From a virus: a stretch of 32,771 nt of DNA. The notes under the pieces were generated by a model, which did no database searches, was not told the DNA's origin, and saw nothing but the letters and a program-made list of their open reading frames with translations. The stretch is from the IMG/VR virus record IMGVR_UViG_3300043449_001435, positions 1-32,771 of that record; one strand, 5' to 3'. Positions 1 to 6,669 of the stretch are shown in pieces (within the stretch, counting starts at the first letter, position 1; each line of letters begins with the position of its first letter). A program made the translations under genes and the position numbers.

Positions 1-459
1 GTTCGCGGAGAAGAGGCAAAGGGTGTACAGGTATGGGAATACGGTAAGCGTGCATATGAGACTATGATTGGTCTTGTTCTTAACCCAGAGTATGGTGACA
101 TTACTGATCCACAGGATGGTCTTGACCTTGTAATTGATTATACTAAGCCTCCTGCTGGTGCAAAAGACCAGTTCCCAGAGACTAAGATTACACCTCGCCG
201 TAAGTCCTCACCACTTTGCGACCCATCTTATGGTGGAGCAGCAAAATGCAAGGAACTTCTCGATACAATCCCAGACTTTGGAACACTTTATCCACGCCAG
301 AGTACACAAGAGGTTCAGAAAATCCTCGATGCTGCCCTTGCTTCTGATGAATCTGCTGAAACTGAGTCCCGTGAGATTGTGAAAGGTGGTAATAAGTCCA
401 AAAAGTCTTCACCTGTTGATGAAGCCTTTGCAGGATTTACTGGAACAGACGACGACTAA
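1..459 (+). CDS. ssDNA-binding protein, gp32-like, C-terminal part
   Basis: The reading frame is open from base 1, so the start lies outside the window; 152 residues are visible. It resembles the C-terminal half of gp32-like single-stranded DNA-binding proteins of T4-type phages: a 'VQVWEYGKRAYETM' stretch, then 'NPEYGDITDPQDGLDL', a basic segment 'KITPRRKSSPL', and a long flexible tail ending in acidic residues (GTDDD). In this family the acidic tail contacts partner replication proteins, while the core coats ssDNA at forks and recombination intermediates. A strong hairpin terminator follows directly, and the next gene is the UvsX-like recombinase, a natural functional neighbour. Codons are rich in GGT, CGT and CTT, as expected for an abundant protein. 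The assignment rests on motif memory and context; the DNA-binding core is not visible. Confidence 0.72.
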   Translation, partial: VRGEEAKGVQVWEYGKRAYETMIGLVLNPEYGDITDPQDGLDLVIDYTKPPAGAKDQFPETKITPRRKSSPLCDPSYGGAAKCKELLDTIPDFGTLYPRQSTQEVQKILDAALASDESAETESREIVKGGNKSKKSSPVDEAFAGFTGTDDD

Positions 460-463
460 TCTG

Positions 464-492
464 TTGACTAACTAACGAAACGGGTGTATCTT
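464..492 (+). promoter_or_regulatory. Sigma-70-like promoter for uvsX, nested in terminator
   Basis: TTGACT (464-469), 17-base spacer, TATCTT (487-492). The -10 starts in the last two bases of the 5' hairpin arm and runs into the loop. Initiation near 499 would fall in the 3' arm, so the new transcript would lack the terminator. The -10 matches the consensus at 4 of 6 positions. Confidence comes from the same layout recurring elsewhere in the window. Confidence 0.6.
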
Positions 493-508
493 ATGGGTAC
501 ACCCGTTT
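478..508 (+). terminator. Rho-independent terminator hairpin after ssb
   Basis: Eleven perfect base pairs (478-488 with 498-508, core CGGGTGTA/TACACCCG), a 9-base loop, and a short T-run at 506-509. It lies 19 bases after the ssb stop codon. A sigma-70-like promoter overlaps it, with its -10 at the loop edge. Confidence 0.85.
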
Positions 509-530
509 TCATTTATCACAAAGGAACCAA

Positions 531-1655
531 ATGGCTAAAAAAACTCAAACAACGACAAATGGTAAATTATCTATTGCACAAATGAGAGATGCAATTAATA
601 AAAAAGCAGGAATTGAAGTTTCTTTTGATCTTCTTGAACAAAATCCATCAGAAGTAACAGAATGGATTCCAACAGGTTCAGACGTACTAGACTCTATTAT
701 TTGTAGAGGTAAGAAAGCAGGAATTCCAGTTGGACGCATTACTGAACTTGCAGGTATTGAAGCCTCTGGTAAGTCTTACTTTGCTGCTCAGATTGCTGCT
801 AATGCCCAAAAGATGGGAATGACAGTAGTTTACTTTGATTCAGAATCTGCACTGGACCCTTCTTTTCTTAGTAAAGCTGGTTGCAATGTAGGTGAGATTA
901 TTTATACTCAAGCAGTAAATATTGAGTTTGTACTTGAAACTATTGAACAACTTCTTGGAGAAGGTGATCACTTCTTGTTTGTTCTTGACTCGTTTGCATT
1001 TACTCCATCACTTGCAGACCTTGAAGGAGACTTTAACCCTCAATCTTCAATGGCAGTAAAACCAAGAATTATGTCAAAAGGTCTTGCAAAACTTATTCAA
1101 CCAATTGCAAACAAGAAAAGCACATTCCTTGTCCTTAATCAGCTAAAACAAAACATTGTAATGGGACCAACAGCACATACAGAAATGCTTGTAAATCCAT
1201 TTATAACTCCTGGTGGTAAAGCACTATCTTATGCTTACTCACTTAGAATTTGGCTTACTCCCAAAAAGAGTAAAGCAAGTTATGTTGTATCACCAACAGG
1301 GTTTAGAATCGGGTCAGAGACTAAATGTGTTCTAAAGAAATCTCGTTTTGGTACAGAAGGTAGAGAATGTTCGCTTAAACTCTTATGGGGTGGAGAGCGA
1401 GTAGAAGTTTCAGACCATGAAGCTTGGCTTGACATTATTTCTAAATCAGATAGAGCTTCAAGCGGTGCATGGTGGACAATTACTCTACTTGATGGGTCAG
1501 AGAAAAGATTTAGATCAGCAGACTTTCCTACAGAACTTCAGAATGAAAGCTTTAGAAATGCAGTATTAAGTATTGTGGAAGAAGAACTTATTACTAAATT
1601 TGATAAGCAAACTGGTAATGCTTCAAATTACTACAACATAGAAAGCGAAGACTAA
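531..1655 (+). CDS. uvsX: UvsX/RecA-like recombinase
   Basis: A 374-residue RecA-superfamily strand-exchange ATPase. The Walker A motif GIEASGKS is at residues 75-82, and a Walker B-like strand 'FLFVLDSFA' follows. 'FLVLNQLKQNIVMGP' and 'TPGGKALSYAYSLRIWL' match the conserved later RecA core (L2 region and C-terminal strands). The length fits UvsX (about 390) and RecA (about 350). The family forms filaments on ssDNA and drives recombination-dependent replication and repair, normally with gp32 and UvsY. The start is chosen by an AAGGA Shine-Dalgarno about 6 bases upstream. The gene stands alone between two terminators and has its own promoter in the upstream hairpin. The RecA-superfamily call is firm; the UvsX label is preferred because of the phage context and neighbouring gp32-like protein. 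Confidence 0.92.
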   Translation: MAKKTQTTTNGKLSIAQMRDAINKKAGIEVSFDLLEQNPSEVTEWIPTGSDVLDSIICRGKKAGIPVGRITELAGIEASGKSYFAAQIAANAQKMGMTVVYFDSESALDPSFLSKAGCNVGEIIYTQAVNIEFVLETIEQLLGEGDHFLFVLDSFAFTPSLADLEGDFNPQSSMAVKPRIMSKGLAKLIQPIANKKSTFLVLNQLKQNIVMGPTAHTEMLVNPFITPGGKALSYAYSLRIWLTPKKSKASYVVSPTGFRIGSETKCVLKKSRFGTEGRECSLKLLWGGERVEVSDHEAWLDIISKSDRASSGAWWTITLLDGSEKRFRSADFPTELQNESFRNAVLSIVEEELITKFDKQTGNASNYYNIESED

Positions 1656-1673
1656 TCTTAATTAAAAACTAAC

Positions 1674-1706
1674 AGGCTCCGTGGGGTTGACTTCCTCACG
1701 GAGCTT
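1674..1706 (+). terminator. Rho-independent terminator after uvsX
   Basis: Hairpin 1674-1706 with core stem GCTCCGTG (1676-1683) and CACGGAGC (1697-1704), extended inward by G-T/G-C pairs, followed by TTTGTT. The apical loop holds the bases TTGACTT. Confidence 0.8.
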
Positions 1707-1715
1707 TGTTACTAT
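1687..1715 (+). promoter_or_regulatory. Sigma-70-like promoter for the deaminase operon
   Basis: TTGACT (1687-1692), 17-base spacer, TACTAT (1710-1715). Here the -35 hexamer, not the -10, forms the loop of the terminator hairpin. The predicted start near 1722 lies just before the GGAGAG Shine-Dalgarno of the next gene. Confidence 0.6.
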
Positions 1716-1739
1716 GTATCTGTTGGAGAGAAGAGCATC

Positions 1740-2165
1740 ATGGAGAGTCACCCGAGTAATAAGCTGTCGAAGAAGAAGCAGAGGTATATTGAGCTTGCTG
1801 CACGAATTGCCCAGCAGACCGAGTTTAAGGAATACAAGCATGGTGCTGTTCTTGTTCGTGCTGGTGCGGTAATCAATACGTCTTGTAATAAGAACAAGTA
1901 CAAGGCATGGGCAAATCAGTTTCGTAAGAAGCAGCGTGGTCATGCTACTGTTCATGCTGAGATTGGTGCTATTCTTGGTCTTGACCGCTCTGTTACTGAG
2001 GGTGCTACTATCTACGTTGTTCGTGTTGGTCGCGATGGATGCCTTCGTAATTCTAAGCCTTGTGCTATGTGTGAGGCTGCTATGCAGTATGTTGGGATTA
2101 AGAAGGTCGTCTACTCTAGCGAAGATGGACAGATTGAATCTATGAGGATTTACAATGAGCTATAA
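1740..2165 (+). CDS. Cytidine/deoxycytidylate deaminase family protein
   Basis: A 141-residue zinc-dependent deaminase. HAE (residues 72-74) supplies the zinc-binding His and catalytic Glu, and PCAMC (107-111) supplies the two zinc cysteines. The family hydrolyses the amino group of cytosine-type substrates. In lytic phages the usual member makes dUMP from dCMP, feeding thymidylate synthesis, and this window also encodes ThyX and dUTPase. It is shorter than T4 Cd (about 190 residues), so the exact substrate (dCMP, cytidine or tRNA) is inferred from context. Its GGAGAG ribosome site is 9 bases upstream of the ATG. Codons favour CGT, GGT and AAG, unlike the more A-rich genes that follow. Its 3' end overlaps the next gene by 11 bases. 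Confidence 0.85.
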   Translation: MESHPSNKLSKKKQRYIELAARIAQQTEFKEYKHGAVLVRAGAVINTSCNKNKYKAWANQFRKKQRGHATVHAEIGAILGLDRSVTEGATIYVVRVGRDGCLRNSKPCAMCEAAMQYVGIKKVVYSSEDGQIESMRIYNEL

Positions 2166-2538
2166 TTGTTATGATGATGAAGACAATGTAGATAGGTACA
2201 AGAATTATGGTTGGAAGTCTGGTTCTTCTAATACTAATTACACTACCAATAATGCATATTTTCCAAATAGGAATCCTTGGGACAATCAAGAAGAAGGTTG
2301 TTGGGTAATTCGTAAATCCAAAGGTTGCACTTCTATGAAGAAGGTGAAAGAACAAGAAGGAACTGAAGAACTTGAAGCCTTTCATTATGCTATGGCTGTT
2401 TGTTATGATATTATGGTAAACGAAATTTCAAACACAGTTAATAGCGGAAAGCCTTATTCTTATTCTGACATAGCTCTAAATACTATCGAAGCTATTGGAA
2501 AAGTTATAAGCCAAAGGAGGAAAGATGTGGGAATCTGA
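2155..2538 (+). CDS. Hypothetical protein, Asn/Tyr-rich N-terminus
   Basis: I do not recognise this 127-residue protein. The first 55 residues are rich in Asn, Tyr, Asp and Ser and look disordered. The rest looks helical, with a Lys/Glu-rich 'KKVKEQEGTEELEAFHYAM' segment and a C-terminal helix ending in RRKD. There are three cysteines but no zinc-finger spacing. The ATG lies inside the end of the deaminase gene, and its own end overlaps the next start by 14 bases, so it is translationally embedded in the deaminase operon. Retention as an open frame with correct operon packing supports it being real. Confidence 0.6.
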   Translation: MSYNCYDDEDNVDRYKNYGWKSGSSNTNYTTNNAYFPNRNPWDNQEEGCWVIRKSKGCTSMKKVKEQEGTEELEAFHYAMAVCYDIMVNEISNTVNSGKPYSYSDIALNTIEAIGKVISQRRKDVGI

Positions 2539-2893
2539 AATGTATGAAAAGTATCCAAAAACTCTTAATAGTCTTTCTTACTTTGAAATTAATGAAGGAT
2601 GGAAGACACTTGTTGACGAGGTTACATCTAAGATTGAAACTATAAACAACAAGTATTCTCCATCAAGTTATATTCATGCTGTACAAATTAAACAGAAGTT
2701 TGGAGGTCTTAGATATTACGTTAGTATTGAAGAGATTGATGAACAGGACGTTAAATACGTTTATGATGTTATTGCAGAAGCAGAAAAAAGATCTTTCACT
2801 ATCTGCGAATTTTGTGGACAACCAGCCAAGCAGGGTAAGTATGGTTATACTATAGAGACTGTATGTGATGAACACAGAATTTCAAGAAGGTGA
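2525..2893 (+). CDS. Hypothetical phage protein with C-terminal zinc-finger-like motif
   Basis: 122 residues. The central 'VQIKQKFGGLRYYV' segment is a motif I associate with a widespread family of small, uncharacterised phage proteins. The C-terminus has CEFC, then a later Cys and His (VCDEH), consistent with one zinc site. An AGGAGG sequence sits about 4 bases before ATG 2525; the alternative ATG at 2540 is 19 bases away, too far, so 2525 is preferred. It overlaps both neighbours. Function is unknown; a nucleic-acid or protein-binding role is only a guess from the zinc motif. Confidence 0.65.
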   Translation: MWESEMYEKYPKTLNSLSYFEINEGWKTLVDEVTSKIETINNKYSPSSYIHAVQIKQKFGGLRYYVSIEEIDEQDVKYVYDVIAEAEKRSFTICEFCGQPAKQGKYGYTIETVCDEHRISRR

Positions 2894-3095
2894 CCTAGTA
2901 TGGGTTAATAAGTATGCTAAGTCATACAGCTCAGAACTTATTATTCATCGCAAAGCAAAACAAATGTCATTACTAGAAGAGTTTAGTATTTTGGGTATTG
3001 TTGTCTCAGCATACTCAGACCTTTGCTATGTTTGGGTAATGCAAGATGAAGAATACCACTATTTTTTCAAGGAGGATCTTAAATGCCAAGAATGA
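2868..3095 (+). CDS. Small hypothetical protein
   Basis: A 75-residue protein starting at the ATG at 2868; an in-frame GTG immediately precedes it. The opening 'FQEGDLVWVNKYAKSY' and the closing 'YVWVMQDEEYHYFFKEDL' suggest a small beta-barrel of SH3-like type, with the first strand resembling 'GDLV' openings of such folds. It overlaps the preceding gene by 26 bases, and its last 13 bases overlap the start of the 5' nuclease gene, whose AAGGAGG ribosome site lies inside it. I do not recognise a family. Confidence 0.55.
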   Translation: MNTEFQEGDLVWVNKYAKSYSSELIIHRKAKQMSLLEEFSILGIVVSAYSDLCYVWVMQDEEYHYFFKEDLKCQE

Positions 3096-4039
3096 TGGTT
3101 GTTGATGCTAATAATCAGTATCTTCGTGCATACATTACTAATCCAACACTTTCACCAAACGGTCAACCTGTAGGTGGTGTTGTTGGATTTCTTAAAATTA
3201 TGCAGAAACTATGCAATACCATAAATCCAGATCTTATTTATATCTGTTGGGATGGTGAAGGTGGTTCTAAGAAACGTAAACTTATGAACTCAAATTATAA
3301 AGAAGGTCGCAATCCTCTTCGTCTTAATCGTGATGTTCGTAATCTTACAGAGAATGAAGAGATTTCTAATAGAATTTGGCAGCAAACTAGAGTTGCAGAA
3401 TATTTTAATCAAATGCCAGTTATTCAGCTTCTTTATCCAAATATTGAAGCAGATGACCTTGTATCTTATGTTGTAAATCATCAACACTATAAGCGTTGGC
3501 AAAAAGTAATTGTATCCTCAGATAAAGACTTTATTCAACTTATTAATGATAAGACCATTCTTTATCGTCCTATCCAAGAAGAGCTTTTAAATGTTTCTAA
3601 AATTATTGAAAAGTATGGCGTTCATCCTAACAATTTTGCCTTAGCAAGAGCAATTACTGGTGATGATAGTGATAATTTAAAAGGTGTGCGTGGTGTTGGA
3701 ATGGCTACAGTAGCTAAACGACTTCCTATGCTTGCTGAAGAAAAACAACATCTACCAAATGATGTTGTTGAATTCTCTAAAGATAAAGAAGGAAAAGCGT
3801 TTGACAGTATCGCCTCATCTTTTGAGGTGATTAGAGACAACTATCGCATCATGCAACTTTCTTCCCCACAGATTTCCTTTCAGACAAAGCAAATGATTGA
3901 TGAACTCATTGAAAGCTTTGAGCCACAACTAAATCAACTTGAATTTAAACGTATGTCTATGCAAGATGGTTTTGGTGTAGTAGATTTTACTTCTTTAATG
4001 ACTTGTTTTAAGAAAATTGTAGCCAACAATACTACTTAG
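3083..4039 (+). CDS. 5'-3' exonuclease / flap nuclease (T4 RNase H-like)
   Basis: A 318-residue FEN/PIN-superfamily nuclease, close in length to T4 RNase H (305). Acidic metal-binding motifs appear in the family order: VVDANN near the N-terminus, 'NIEADDLVSYV', 'VSSDKDFIQL', and 'ITGDDSDNLKGVRGVG', the last also forming the helix-hairpin-helix that grips duplex DNA. The family removes RNA primers and 5' flaps from lagging strands, so it should act with the helicase and polymerase encoded downstream. The start is supported by AAGGAGG about 7 bases upstream. Which gp32 or clamp partner it uses cannot be read here. Confidence 0.9.
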   Translation: MPRMMVVDANNQYLRAYITNPTLSPNGQPVGGVVGFLKIMQKLCNTINPDLIYICWDGEGGSKKRKLMNSNYKEGRNPLRLNRDVRNLTENEEISNRIWQQTRVAEYFNQMPVIQLLYPNIEADDLVSYVVNHQHYKRWQKVIVSSDKDFIQLINDKTILYRPIQEELLNVSKIIEKYGVHPNNFALARAITGDDSDNLKGVRGVGMATVAKRLPMLAEEKQHLPNDVVEFSKDKEGKAFDSIASSFEVIRDNYRIMQLSSPQISFQTKQMIDELIESFEPQLNQLEFKRMSMQDGFGVVDFTSLMTCFKKIVANNTT

Positions 4040-4043
4040 ATGT

Positions 4044-4820
4044 ATGAAGTATAATTTAATTTTAGAGAATTGGAGAACATTCTTAAAAGAAGCAGACCTT
4101 TCTTCTGTCGCTCCAACATCAGCAGCAACTAGCGTTACAACCTCAGCAGCAGATATTGCTGCTGCCGTTGAAAAAAGCAAAGACGAACTTAGAACAACAA
4201 AAGCTAAAGACGCAGTAAGAGCAGCTTTGACTGTTGCTAAAGAACAGGCAAAAGCTTTAGGTAAAGAATTGTCCGAAGATGAAATACGAGCCATATTAAA
4301 AACTGTTAGTGACGATTTAAGACTTTCTGAAGCTAAAAAAAAAAGGTCTAAAGTTGTAAAGAAGAAGAAATCTGGTGACCGTTGTACTAGAATAGCCAAA
4401 CGTAAATATGATGTTTGGCCTTCTGCTTATGCTTCTGGTGCTGTTGTTAAATGCCGCCAAGGAAAGATTTGGAAAGGTATAAGCGAAAGTACAACAGATG
4501 AAGAAATTGATGATGCTTTGCTTCTTGAAGAGATTGAGCAAATTGAAGTAATTGAAGAAGCTAAAAAGAAAGATTATAAGCCAAACTTCTCTAAAGAAAA
4601 TGAGCAAGGTCTTCATGGATGGTTTGCCAGAAACAAAGGTAAAGGCTGGATAAACTGTAGAACTGGTGGCCCTTGTGGTCGTGATTCTGCCGATAGTGGC
4701 GGTAAATACCCAGCTTGTAGACCAACCAAAGCACAATGTAAATCTGCTGGTAAAGGACCGCTAAGAAAAAAGAAATCATCTTCTCCAATCTCTTGGACCA
4801 AAAAGAAAAAGAAGGACTAA
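4044..4820 (+). CDS. Tagged Lys/Cys-rich protein (DUF5872-like C-terminus)
   Basis: A 258-residue protein in three parts. Residues 1-17 (LILENWRTFLKEA) form a short amphipathic tag like those on other genes in this window and reminiscent of T4 internal-protein capsid-targeting sequences. Residues about 18-105 are Ala/Lys/Glu-rich helix. Residues 114-137 hold a Cys module with 'KYDVWPSAYASG', and about 190-235 hold a second one with 'GLHGWFARNKGKGWI', several cysteines and 'YPACRPTKAQC'. The second module matches my memory of DUF5872, common in uncultured aquatic phages. The end is a poly-Lys tail. Glu-rich 'IEQIEVIEEAKK' between modules resembles a prohead-protease-type cut site. Function is unknown; a packaged or head-associated DNA-binding protein is an inference. 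Confidence 0.75.
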   Translation: MKYNLILENWRTFLKEADLSSVAPTSAATSVTTSAADIAAAVEKSKDELRTTKAKDAVRAALTVAKEQAKALGKELSEDEIRAILKTVSDDLRLSEAKKKRSKVVKKKKSGDRCTRIAKRKYDVWPSAYASGAVVKCRQGKIWKGISESTTDEEIDDALLLEEIEQIEVIEEAKKKDYKPNFSKENEQGLHGWFARNKGKGWINCRTGGPCGRDSADSGGKYPACRPTKAQCKSAGKGPLRKKKSSSPISWTKKKKKD

Positions 4821-4828
4821 TTAACAAT

Positions 4829-5242
4829 ATGAGCGACAAACTTACATCATTTAAAGATTTTCAAATATTAACTGAAAATTTTAAGAACTTTATTGAAACC
4901 GAAGAAACTGAATATGACGATGCAGTTTTAGATGATGGAACTCTTGTTTGTCCTGCTTGTCTTGAAGAAGTTCTTGAAAGCGAAAGAGCTATTATTCAAG
5001 AAGCTAAATACCAAGGAAGAACAGTTACATTAAACAAGCCAATGAAAGGCGATGTCAAGAAATCTAAAGTTTATGTTAAAGATCCAAAAACTGGTAATGT
5101 AAAGAAAGTTAATTTTGGCGATAAAAACATGAAGATTAAAAAGTCAAATCCAAAAAGACGTAAATCCTTCAGAGCACGCCACCACTGCGAAAACCCAGGA
5201 CCAAAGACTAAAGCACGTTATTGGTCTTGCAAAGCTTGGTAG
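4829..5242 (+). CDS. Tagged basic protein with C-terminal Cys/His motif
   Basis: 137 residues from ATG 4829, preceded by GAAGGA; an in-frame ATG at 4793 would add 12 residues overlapping the previous gene and has no ribosome site. It opens with 'LTENFKNFIETEE', the same xENxxxFxxE pattern as the gene before. An acidic patch with CPAC follows, then a strongly basic middle (KPMKGDVKKSKVYVKD), and a C-terminus with 'ENPGPKTKARYWSCKAW', a motif I recall as recurrent in aquatic phage proteins of unknown role. Tag, basic character and Cys modules pair it with the preceding gene; both may be head-associated. That role is inference. Confidence 0.72.
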   Translation: MSDKLTSFKDFQILTENFKNFIETEETEYDDAVLDDGTLVCPACLEEVLESERAIIQEAKYQGRTVTLNKPMKGDVKKSKVYVKDPKTGNVKKVNFGDKNMKIKKSNPKRRKSFRARHHCENPGPKTKARYWSCKAW

Positions 5243-5277
5243 ATCGTATTACTCTATAACTTCCCAAAAGGTGCAAA

Positions 5278-6669
5278 ATGACTACAGCCTCTACAAACGA
5301 GAGGAGTGACTTTTCTCGTTTCGGAAAAAGCTTTCAAGAGAGTCTAGTACAACTTATCCTTATGGATCGTCCTTTCTGTGACCAGATCCGTGAGGTATTT
5401 TCTATTGAATTTCTTGAGCTAAAGTATCTCCAAGCATTCGTGCAGATTGTATTTAGCTACAAAGATAAGTACAAAATTCATCCTACATTTGACATTATGA
5501 CCACACTTATTAGGTCTGGTCTTGAAGAACAAAACGAAACCGTGCAAAAGCAGGTTCGTGATTTCTTTGCTCGTATGCAGGACGCAGAGCCAGATGGTGC
5601 TCAATTTATCAAGGAAACTTCTCTTGATTTTTGTAAGAAGCAGAAATTAAAAGAAGCAATGTTGAAGTCTGTTAAACTTCTTCAATCTGCTTCTTTTGAT
5701 GAAATTTCCAAGACAATCAATGAAGCACTAAAGCTTGGTACAACTTCTGATTTTGGATATGATTATCTTGTAGACTTTGAGAAGCGTTTCCAAATTAAGG
5801 CTCGTAATCCAGTTAGTGTCGGATGGGCTGAGGTTGATAGTATTTGCAAGGGCGGACTTGGTACTGGTGAACTTGGAGTTGTTATTGCTCCTACTGGTGC
5901 TGGTAAATCAATGGTACTTGTGCATCTTGGAACAGAGGCACTAAAGGCTGGAAAGACTGTAGTACATTATACTCTTGAACTTGCAGACTCTGTTGTTGCT
6001 TCGCGTTATGATAGTTGCCTTACTGGTATTGAGTTGAAAGACTTATTTACTTTCAAAGAGCAGATTTTTCAATCGGTACAAGATTTGGCTGGTAAACTTA
6101 TTGTAAAAGAATATCCAACTAAATCTGCGTCCACTAATACTATTAAGCTTCATCTTGAGAAACTTAAAATTAAGGGCATCAAGCCAGATATGATTATTGT
6201 AGATTACGGTGATCTTCTTCGTCCTATTTCTAATCAGAAAGAGAAGAGACAGGAACTTGAAACTATTTATGAAGAGTTGCGAGGCTTAGCGCAAGAATAT
6301 ACTTGCCCTGTTTGGACGGCATCACAAACTAATCGCTCTGGTCTAAATGCAGAAGTAATCACGATGGAATCAATCTCAGAAGCATTCAATAAATGCTTTG
6401 TTGCTGATTTTATTTTTTCTGTATCGCGAACTGTTGAAGATAAAGCCTCAAACTCTGGTAGAATCTTTGTAGCTAAAAACCGAAACGGACCAGACGGTCT
6501 TGTCTATCCAATTTTCATGGATACAAGTAATGTTAAGATTAAAGTTTTGCCATCGACAGGAGAGACACCATCAGATATAATGGTGAGAACTTCTAAAGAA
6601 CAAGAAGATAATCTAAAGAAGAAATATTCAAAATACAAAAAGAAGAAAACGGAGAACTCAGATGTATAG
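5278..6669 (+). CDS. Replicative DNA helicase, DnaB/gp41-like
   Basis: A 463-residue hexameric-type helicase. The N-terminal 170 residues are helical, as in DnaB N-domains. The RecA-like core has Walker A APTGAGKS (204-211), 'VVHYTLELADSVVASR' (the DnaB H1a-like step), Walker B 'MIIVDYGDLL' near 305-313, and 'CPVWTASQTNRSG' (H3/H4-like sensor and arginine-finger region). The C-terminus is a Lys-rich tail that continues into the next gene's start. The family unwinds duplex DNA 5' to 3' on the lagging strand and recruits primase. T4 gp41 is 475 residues, so size fits. An AAAAGG ribosome site precedes the ATG. No primase or loader is visible in this window. Confidence 0.9.
   Translation: MTTASTNERSDFSRFGKSFQESLVQLILMDRPFCDQIREVFSIEFLELKYLQAFVQIVFSYKDKYKIHPTFDIMTTLIRSGLEEQNETVQKQVRDFFARMQDAEPDGAQFIKETSLDFCKKQKLKEAMLKSVKLLQSASFDEISKTINEALKLGTTSDFGYDYLVDFEKRFQIKARNPVSVGWAEVDSICKGGLGTGELGVVIAPTGAGKSMVLVHLGTEALKAGKTVVHYTLELADSVVASRYDSCLTGIELKDLFTFKEQIFQSVQDLAGKLIVKEYPTKSASTNTIKLHLEKLKIKGIKPDMIIVDYGDLLRPISNQKEKRQELETIYEELRGLAQEYTCPVWTASQTNRSGLNAEVITMESISEAFNKCFVADFIFSVSRTVEDKASNSGRIFVAKNRNGPDGLVYPIFMDTSNVKIKVLPSTGETPSDIMVRTSKEQEDNLKKKYSKYKKKKTENSDV

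Noticed and set aside
5227-5260. Promoter before the helicase (TTGCAA and TACTCT/TATAAC)
   Set aside because: TACTCT at 17-base spacing matches poorly, and TATAAC has a wrong spacing to any -35. No hairpin accompanies it.
6262-6269. ACTATTTA inside the helicase gene as a promoter
   Set aside because: It lies mid-gene with no start codon or gene boundary near; counted as the background copy.
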